NCBI GenBank assembly: GCA_002428365.1
Contig: DIVW01000038.1
Location: forward strand, 1-53,497
Reading direction: 5' to 3'
DNA length: 53,497 nt
Source: Propionibacteriaceae bacterium UBA6122
GTDB taxonomy: Bacteria > Actinomycetota > Actinomycetes > Propionibacteriales > Propionibacteriaceae
The notes under the pieces were generated by a model. The model made no database searches, was not told where the DNA came from, and was given only the letters and a program-made list of their open reading frames with translations. Of this stretch, positions 49,041-53,497 are shown piece after piece. The position numbers were made by a program, and so were the translations under genes. Within the stretch, counting starts at the first letter, position 1, and each line of letters starts with the position of its first letter.

Positions 49041-49189
49041 AGTCTCAAAGTACGCTGAGGCCCGTGATGAAATTTGTGCGGCTGACCCTCGTGTTGGGCG
49101 CGCTGGGCTATGCCGCCTGGCAGTACTGGCAGCAGCAGAACCAAGCTGGCGCTGCGGTCTGGGCTGCAGGCACTGACCGGGTCGACTGA
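49037..49189 (+). CDS. 50-residue single-helix membrane protein (DLW-39-like)
   Basis: 50 residues, ATGA overlap with the preceding LCP gene. A hydrophobic segment (VRLTLVLGALGYAAWQYW, about 14-31) is followed by QQQNQAGAAVWAAGTDRVD. The ending VWAAGTDRVD resembles the DLWAEATDPV tail of actinobacterial DLW-39 proteins, which also tend to lie near tRNA-Ala. The identification is tentative. The tight coupling on both sides (stop 19 bases before the next start) supports it being real. The function is unknown. Confidence 0.6.
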   Translation: MKSQSTLRPVMKFVRLTLVLGALGYAAWQYWQQQNQAGAAVWAAGTDRVD

Positions 49190-49208
49190 ACATCAGCCAG
49201 GGGGGACA

Positions 49209-50528
49209 TTGGACGAGTTCGGGGCCGAGAAGTTGCCTGCTGACCCGGAGGCCTACCAGGAGCTGTTGAAGCGCTGGGGGCTGGACGACGACACACTGGG
49301 CATCACCAAGCTGCGTGCTGATTTAGAGCACTCCGAAGCTGCGGTGCCCGGCGATATTGGCGCGTCCGGCGAGGCCGAGGTGGAGCAGGATGCTGAGCCT
49401 GAGTCGTCGGTGGAACCCGTCGACGAAGCTGAGAACCAGTCCGCCGACACTGACGCCGACCAAAGCGATCCGCAGGTTGCGTCCGAAGACGCCGACGCTG
49501 ATGTCGGTCTCGACTTCCTCGACGATGCCGATCAAAGCGTCGCGGCGGCCGAGGTGAGCCGGGCTGACCGCAAACAGCGGCGGCGCTGGTTGCGCCGCTC
49601 GCTGCTGGCCCTTGGCGTCGTATTGGCGCTGCTGCTCGGCACCGCGGGCTTCTATCTGGTGGTGGGCCTGCAGGCGTTGCAGGGCATCAAACGCGATCCT
49701 GGCCTGATGCCCACTGATGACGGCTACCAGACCGTCCCGGCGGCCATTGACGGTCCGCTGAACTTCCTGCTGATGGGCTCAGACTCCCGAAACCCTGATG
49801 AACGCGGGCGAAGCGACACCCTGATGATCGCCCACCTGAACGCATCGCGGGACACCCTTTACCTGATCTCGTTGCCCCGCGACATGTACGTCGACATCCC
49901 CGGCCACGGCAAGAACAAAATCAACGCCGCCTACGCCTTCGGTGGTCCGCGGCTCACCGTGAAGACGGTGCAAAACATCATCGGCGCCCGGATAGACCAC
50001 ACCGCCATGATCGATTTTGAAGGCTTCGTCGGCCTGACCACCGATGTCGGCGGCGTGACGGTCTTCAACGAAATCGAATCGACCAACCTCGGGTTCAACT
50101 TCCCCCGCGGCGACATCACGATCAGCGGCGAAGAGGCACTGGCCTACGTCCGCCAGCGATACAACCTGCCCCATGGCGACTTCGACCGGGCCGCCCGGCA
50201 GCGGCTGGTGGTCAAGGCGCTCATTCTGAAACTGCTCAAGCCAGCGACGGTGGCCAACCCGGCGACCTTCAACGCGGTAGCCACCAAGTTGGGCGGCTAC
50301 TTGACCGTAGACAGCAAACTGACCAACGAACTGATCTGGAACCTGGCAACTGACCTCAACATCAAGTCGGCTCGCGACATTCGCCAGATCCAGGCGCCGA
50401 TTGCCCGCAGCGCCACCATCAAGGGCTCCTCAGTGTTGATCGTGAACGAGGAGCGGATGGCCGCGCTCGCCAAGGCGATCCGCGATGACAACCTCGAGGC
50501 CTACTGGACGCAGTACGGCGCGGACTGA
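49209..50528 (+). CDS. LytR-CpsA-Psr family cell-wall glycopolymer ligase
   Basis: 439 residues from TTG 49209. A very acidic cytoplasmic stretch (about 40-130, many Asp/Glu), one membrane helix (about 131-154, LLALGVVLALLLGTAGFYLV) and an LCP domain (about 180-340). Catalytic features are intact: GSDSRNPDERGRSDT, SLPRDMYVDIPG, KINAAYAFGG and YVRQRYNLPHGDFDRAARQ. The family transfers teichoic-acid- or arabinogalactan-like polymers from lipid carriers to peptidoglycan. The TTG is 5 bases after AGGGGGG; frames starting at 49110 overlap the micro-protein gene. The long acidic N-terminus is a possible phosphorylation or protein-interaction region. Confidence 0.85.
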   Translation: MDEFGAEKLPADPEAYQELLKRWGLDDDTLGITKLRADLEHSEAAVPGDIGASGEAEVEQDAEPESSVEPVDEAENQSADTDADQSDPQVASEDADADVGLDFLDDADQSVAAAEVSRADRKQRRRWLRRSLLALGVVLALLLGTAGFYLVVGLQALQGIKRDPGLMPTDDGYQTVPAAIDGPLNFLLMGSDSRNPDERGRSDTLMIAHLNASRDTLYLISLPRDMYVDIPGHGKNKINAAYAFGGPRLTVKTVQNIIGARIDHTAMIDFEGFVGLTTDVGGVTVFNEIESTNLGFNFPRGDITISGEEALAYVRQRYNLPHGDFDRAARQRLVVKALILKLLKPATVANPATFNAVATKLGGYLTVDSKLTNELIWNLATDLNIKSARDIRQIQAPIARSATIKGSSVLIVNEERMAALAKAIRDDNLEAYWTQYGAD

Positions 50529-50547
50529 TCGGGCGAACCACGCCGCG

Positions 50548-50952
50548 TCAGTCGAAATACGGCTGGTCTGGCTCATCGGCGGCCAGGGCCAGCGCGAACG
50601 CCTCACCGACCGCGACCGCGTGATCGGCCGGGTCGTCGACCGTATTCAGCCGATCCCGCAGACTGAGGTCGATCGAGGCGGTCTGAGTCAGCAGGTCGAC
50701 AGTCTCAAAAACGAACTGGACCGGGTTCCCGCCGACGTCGAACCGCAGGCTCAAGGTAAGTTCGGCCGGTGGCCAGGTGGAGCCGTAGGACTCGGCAACC
50801 CCGAGATCCGGATACTGAGCCGCGAACGCGCCGGCGTCGGCTCGGAAAGTGATCTCCAGGCCGTCGGAATCTTCGCTGACCGCGGCGAACTCCAACCCAT
50901 AGGGGGCCAGCTCGTCACTCAGCGCGTCGACATAACCGTCCGGAAGCTTCAC
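50548..50952 (-). CDS. Acidic protein of unknown function
   Basis: 134 residues, GTG start at 50952. It is acidic (many Asp/Glu), with no signal peptide or membrane helix: MKLPDGYVDALSDELAPYG ... LTLSLRFDVGGNPVQFVFE. No family is recognised. It converges on the LCP gene (19 bases between the stops) and lies downstream of tRNA-Ala on the same strand. Support comes from length and from the absence of another plausible gene here. Confidence 0.5.
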   Translation of the reverse strand: MKLPDGYVDALSDELAPYGLEFAAVSEDSDGLEITFRADAGAFAAQYPDLGVAESYGSTWPPAELTLSLRFDVGGNPVQFVFETVDLLTQTASIDLSLRDRLNTVDDPADHAVAVGEAFALALAADEPDQPYFD

Positions 50953-51010
50953 GGTTCCACCGTATCGCGGCGACGCCGCGAACGAGGTCGATGATCAGCG
51001 CCTTCGCGAG

Positions 51011-51083
51011 TGGAGCATAGGGGATTCGAACCCCTGACCTACGGCTTGCAAAGCCGCCGCTCTACCAACTGAGCTAATGCCCC
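51011..51083 (-). tRNA. tRNA-Ala (anticodon TGC)
   Basis: 73 bases. Acceptor GGGGCAT pairs with ATGCTCC (one G-U), discriminator A. D arm AGCTCAGTTGGTAGAGC, anticodon stem-loop CGGCTTTGCAAGCCG with TGC in the loop, and T arm CAGGGGTTCGAATCCCCT. 3' CCA is not encoded. No tRNA-Ile lies beside it within the window. Confidence 0.97.
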
Positions 51084-51192
51084 GCGGCGGACATTCTCGC
51101 ACCGAAGGCCACGGCTGCGCCAAACCGTGCGCCGAAGCCCCTGCGCTCGCCTCGAATCGACCCACTGGAAACTGCCAACTACCCTTGAAGCC

Positions 51193-51612
51193 ATGTGGTC
51201 CAAGCGACAAGAGGTCGACTACGCCCTGCAGCGGAGGAACAAGCTGCAGGCGCTGCGCCGTCCCCAACGCTCGCTGGAGGACGCCGACGCGTGTGATGCC
51301 GACCCGCTGCTGTTGCGGTCGGCCACCCACCATGGTGAACCCTCACCGATTCCCTGCCCGATCTGCGAAACCAACGAGATGGCCAACCTGAATTACGTTT
51401 TCGGGGACCAACTTGGTCAATACTCGGGGCGGATCAAGTCCACCGATGAGCTGAACGACATGCAGAACCAGTACGGTGAGTTCAAGGTTTGCGTGGTCGA
51501 GGTTTGCACCCGGTGCGGCTGGAACCACATGATTGCCACCTACCTGCTCGGTGACGGCACCAGGCGCCGTCCGCCCCGCCGACAGAAGACCGTCGAGGAC
51601 ATTTATGGGTAA
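51193..51612 (+). CDS. DUF5318 family protein with a zinc ribbon
   Basis: 139 residues. The N-terminus MWSKRQEVDYALQRRNKLQ and the pairs Cys55-x2-Cys58 (PCPIC) and Cys105-x2-Cys108 (CTRCGW) form a predicted zinc ribbon; the C-terminus is basic. The family is actinobacterial, small, of unknown function, and commonly precedes a class A PBP gene, as here (8-base overlap). The ATG at 51193 is chosen because conserved similarity begins there; the longer frame from 51127 adds unrelated residues. Confidence 0.8.
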   Translation: MWSKRQEVDYALQRRNKLQALRRPQRSLEDADACDADPLLLRSATHHGEPSPIPCPICETNEMANLNYVFGDQLGQYSGRIKSTDELNDMQNQYGEFKVCVVEVCTRCGWNHMIATYLLGDGTRRRPPRRQKTVEDIYG

Positions 51613-53497
51613 GCCGAAACGGGTGAGCGCAGCGAACGAGGCTGGGCTCCCCACCGTTGGTGGGACGACCGGAAAGCGCAAGCCACCGCGCGCACTCTGG
51701 CAGCGCATTCTGCTGTGGGGCATGGTCACCGTGCTCAGCCTCGGCCTGATTGGCGCTGGCGTGATCGCCTACGCCTACCAAACCATCAAGCTGCCGGACG
51801 CGAACGCCGACTTCAAGACCAACACCACCTTTGTCTATTACGACGACGGCAAGACCCCCATCGGGTCGTTCCAGGTGCAGAACCGGGTGACGATCGACTA
51901 CGACACGATGCCGCAATACACCAAGGACGCGATGGTCGCTGCCGAGAACCGGACCTTCTGGACCGATCCCGGTATCTCGGTCACCGGCCTGTTCCGCGCC
52001 GCTCTTGGCCTGGTGGGCATCAGTTCGGCGAGCGCCACTGAGACCGGTGGTGGTTCCACGCTGACTCAGCAGTACATCAAAATCATGTACCTCACCCAGG
52101 AGAAGACCTTCACCCGGAAGTTCACCGAGATCCTGCTGGCCGCCAAGATAGGCCAGGAGATCTCCAAGGAAGACATCCTTCGTGACTACCTGAACACCGT
52201 CTATTTCGGCCGCGGCGCCTACGGCCTAGAGGCCGGCTCGCAGGCCTACTTCAAGAAGCCGGCCGCAAAGCTGACGCTGGCCGAATCGGTGGCGCTGTGC
52301 GCGATCGTCAACTCCCCGGGCAATCTCGATCCGACCGCCGGGGAGAAGCAGGCAGCCGATCTGCTCCAGCGCTATCAGTACACGCTCAACGGCATGGTTG
52401 AGATGGGCAAGATCACCGAAGCTCAGCGGGCCGAGGTCTACAACCAACTGCCCAAGTTCCTTGAACAGGACACCAACTCCCGGCTCGGCGGTCAACGGGG
52501 CTTCCTGCTGAAGCTCGTCCAGAACGAGATGCTGGCCAAGGGCTTTACCGACCAGCAGATCTCCGGCGGCGGCTACAAGGTCGTCACCACCTTCAACAAG
52601 AAGGCCCAAGACGCCGCGGTGAGCGTCGCTAAGGCCAAGACCCTGCAGGCCTCCGGTGGCAACAAGAAGAAGGCCGCCACTCTGCATGCGGCCATCGCCT
52701 CGCTCGACAACGCCACTGGCGGGGTAATCGCGATGTACGGCAACCCTGACTACGTGAAGAACTCCCGCAACTGGGCCACCACTCCACGCGAGACCGGCTC
52801 AACCTTCAAGCCGTACGCGCTCGCCGCTGCCCTTCGGGATGGCTGGACGCTCAACGACAAGGTGAGCCGCCAAACCAAGGTGAGCTCCGGTGGCAACATG
52901 CTGCCATGGCCGGACGGCAAGAAGGTGACCCTGTTGCAGGCGACCACCCAATCCATCAATGACGCCTATTACAACCTGGTCAGCCAGATACCAAGTGGCC
53001 CGGAAGGCGTAATCCAGGCCGCCAACGACGCGGGCGTGCCCACCGGGGCGGGTTGGGCCCCAGACGCGTACCTGCCGCTGGGTGGCCCGAATGTGAGCCC
53101 GATCGATCAGGCTTCGGGGTTTTCCACCTTCGCCAACATGGGCGTTCACCACGAGTGGCACGTGATCAATCAGGTGTTCGACTCCGCCAACAAGGTCACC
53201 TATGCCGCCGATACCACCGGCCTCCAGACGATCGAGACCGAGATCGCCCAGGACGTCACCGCTGCGCTGACCAACGTGGTGCGTGACGGCACGGGCCGCG
53301 CCGCCGCCTACATCGGGGGCTACCAAGTGGCTGGCAAGACCGGCAGTAAAGGCCAAGACGATCCCAACTTCCCCCGCCACTCCGGCCATCGCCAGACGGT
53401 GGCTACCTGGTTCGTCGGCTACACCAAGCAGATCTCCACTGCGGTGATGTATGTCCGCGGCGAAGGTGGCCACGAAGACCTGGGCTACGGCTGGTAC
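51605..53497 (+). CDS. Class A penicillin-binding protein (cut by window edge)
   Basis: 631 residues are present; the C-terminus lies beyond the window. A basic cytoplasmic start, a membrane helix (about 38-60), then a glycosyltransferase-51 domain with catalytic Glu114 in AAENRTFWTD and GGSTLTQQYIK, and a transpeptidase domain with S399-TFK (GSTFKPY), SIN (TQSINDAYY) and KTGS (VAGKTGSKG). The enzyme polymerises and crosslinks peptidoglycan outside the membrane. In the first motif the usual Asp after Glu is Asn, a modest change. It overlaps the DUF5318 gene, so both are translated from one mRNA. Confidence 0.92.
   Translation, partial: MGKPKRVSAANEAGLPTVGGTTGKRKPPRALWQRILLWGMVTVLSLGLIGAGVIAYAYQTIKLPDANADFKTNTTFVYYDDGKTPIGSFQVQNRVTIDYDTMPQYTKDAMVAAENRTFWTDPGISVTGLFRAALGLVGISSASATETGGGSTLTQQYIKIMYLTQEKTFTRKFTEILLAAKIGQEISKEDILRDYLNTVYFGRGAYGLEAGSQAYFKKPAAKLTLAESVALCAIVNSPGNLDPTAGEKQAADLLQRYQYTLNGMVEMGKITEAQRAEVYNQLPKFLEQDTNSRLGGQRGFLLKLVQNEMLAKGFTDQQISGGGYKVVTTFNKKAQDAAVSVAKAKTLQASGGNKKKAATLHAAIASLDNATGGVIAMYGNPDYVKNSRNWATTPRETGSTFKPYALAAALRDGWTLNDKVSRQTKVSSGGNMLPWPDGKKVTLLQATTQSINDAYYNLVSQIPSGPEGVIQAANDAGVPTGAGWAPDAYLPLGGPNVSPIDQASGFSTFANMGVHHEWHVINQVFDSANKVTYAADTTGLQTIETEIAQDVTAALTNVVRDGTGRAAAYIGGYQVAGKTGSKGQDDPNFPRHSGHRQTVATWFVGYTKQISTAVMYVRGEGGHEDLGYGWY

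Overview
The window is GC-rich chromosomal DNA. Gene content points to an actinobacterium, probably Propionibacteriales-like: an actinobacterial pyruvate carboxylase, a complete Flp/Tad pilus locus, LCP cell-wall ligases, a DLW-39-like micro-protein, and a DUF5318 gene coupled to a class A penicillin-binding protein. GTG and TTG starts and 4-base stop/start overlaps are common. No phage, IS element, CRISPR array or rRNA was seen. One tRNA (Ala, TGC) is present. The genus cannot be named from this sequence alone.

Layout. 1-7.9 kb: 5' end of pyc, a small patatin, a tandem pair of paralogous lipoproteins, the conserved ATP-grasp/alpha-E plus transglutaminase pair, a small GNAT and a lipoprotein amidase. 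7.9-17.1 kb: Tad locus. Pseudopilin genes tadE and a VWA-containing tadG point left. The pilin gene flp and then cpaB, tadZ, tadA, tadB, tadC and a prepilin peptidase point right. The regulatory DNA around flp holds seven copies of an operator-like inverted repeat. 17.1-24 kb: universal stress protein, ornithine aminotransferase, a cbiMNQO-type Ni/Co transporter behind a Fur-family gene with a Nur-like box, and citrate synthase. 24-31 kb: a patatin-lectin fusion with three tail repeats, two paralogous secreted proteins, class I fumarase and a small membrane protein.

31.3-35.7 kb is a five-gene cluster: phosphopantetheinyl transferase, carrier protein, acyl-CoA dehydrogenase-like flavoprotein, amino acid:[carrier protein] ligase and a double alpha/beta hydrolase. 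The last four are translationally coupled. Together they look like a small pathway that loads an amino acid on a carrier protein, oxidises it and releases it. I consider this the most interesting unexplained system here. L-lactate dehydrogenase follows convergently.

36.7-42.1 kb: a TetR gene faces an MMPL transporter fused to a degenerate ABC-ATPase-like domain, coupled to a YhgE/Pip membrane protein. Two perfect palindromes lie between them. 42.3-47.8 kb (leftward): GPH-type MFS transporter, AMP-forming acyl ligase and PlsC-like acyltransferase, resembling a split Aas/LplT lysolipid-recycling set, then an SDR and a sigma-region-4-like protein. 48.1-50.5 kb: a degenerate LCP protein, a 50-residue membrane protein and a canonical LCP protein. 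The window ends with tRNA-Ala, DUF5318 and a PBP cut by the right edge.

A dispersed repeat (core CCTGAGCCTGTCGAAGGG or its complement) occurs in at least eight places and supplies the last codons of at least three genes.
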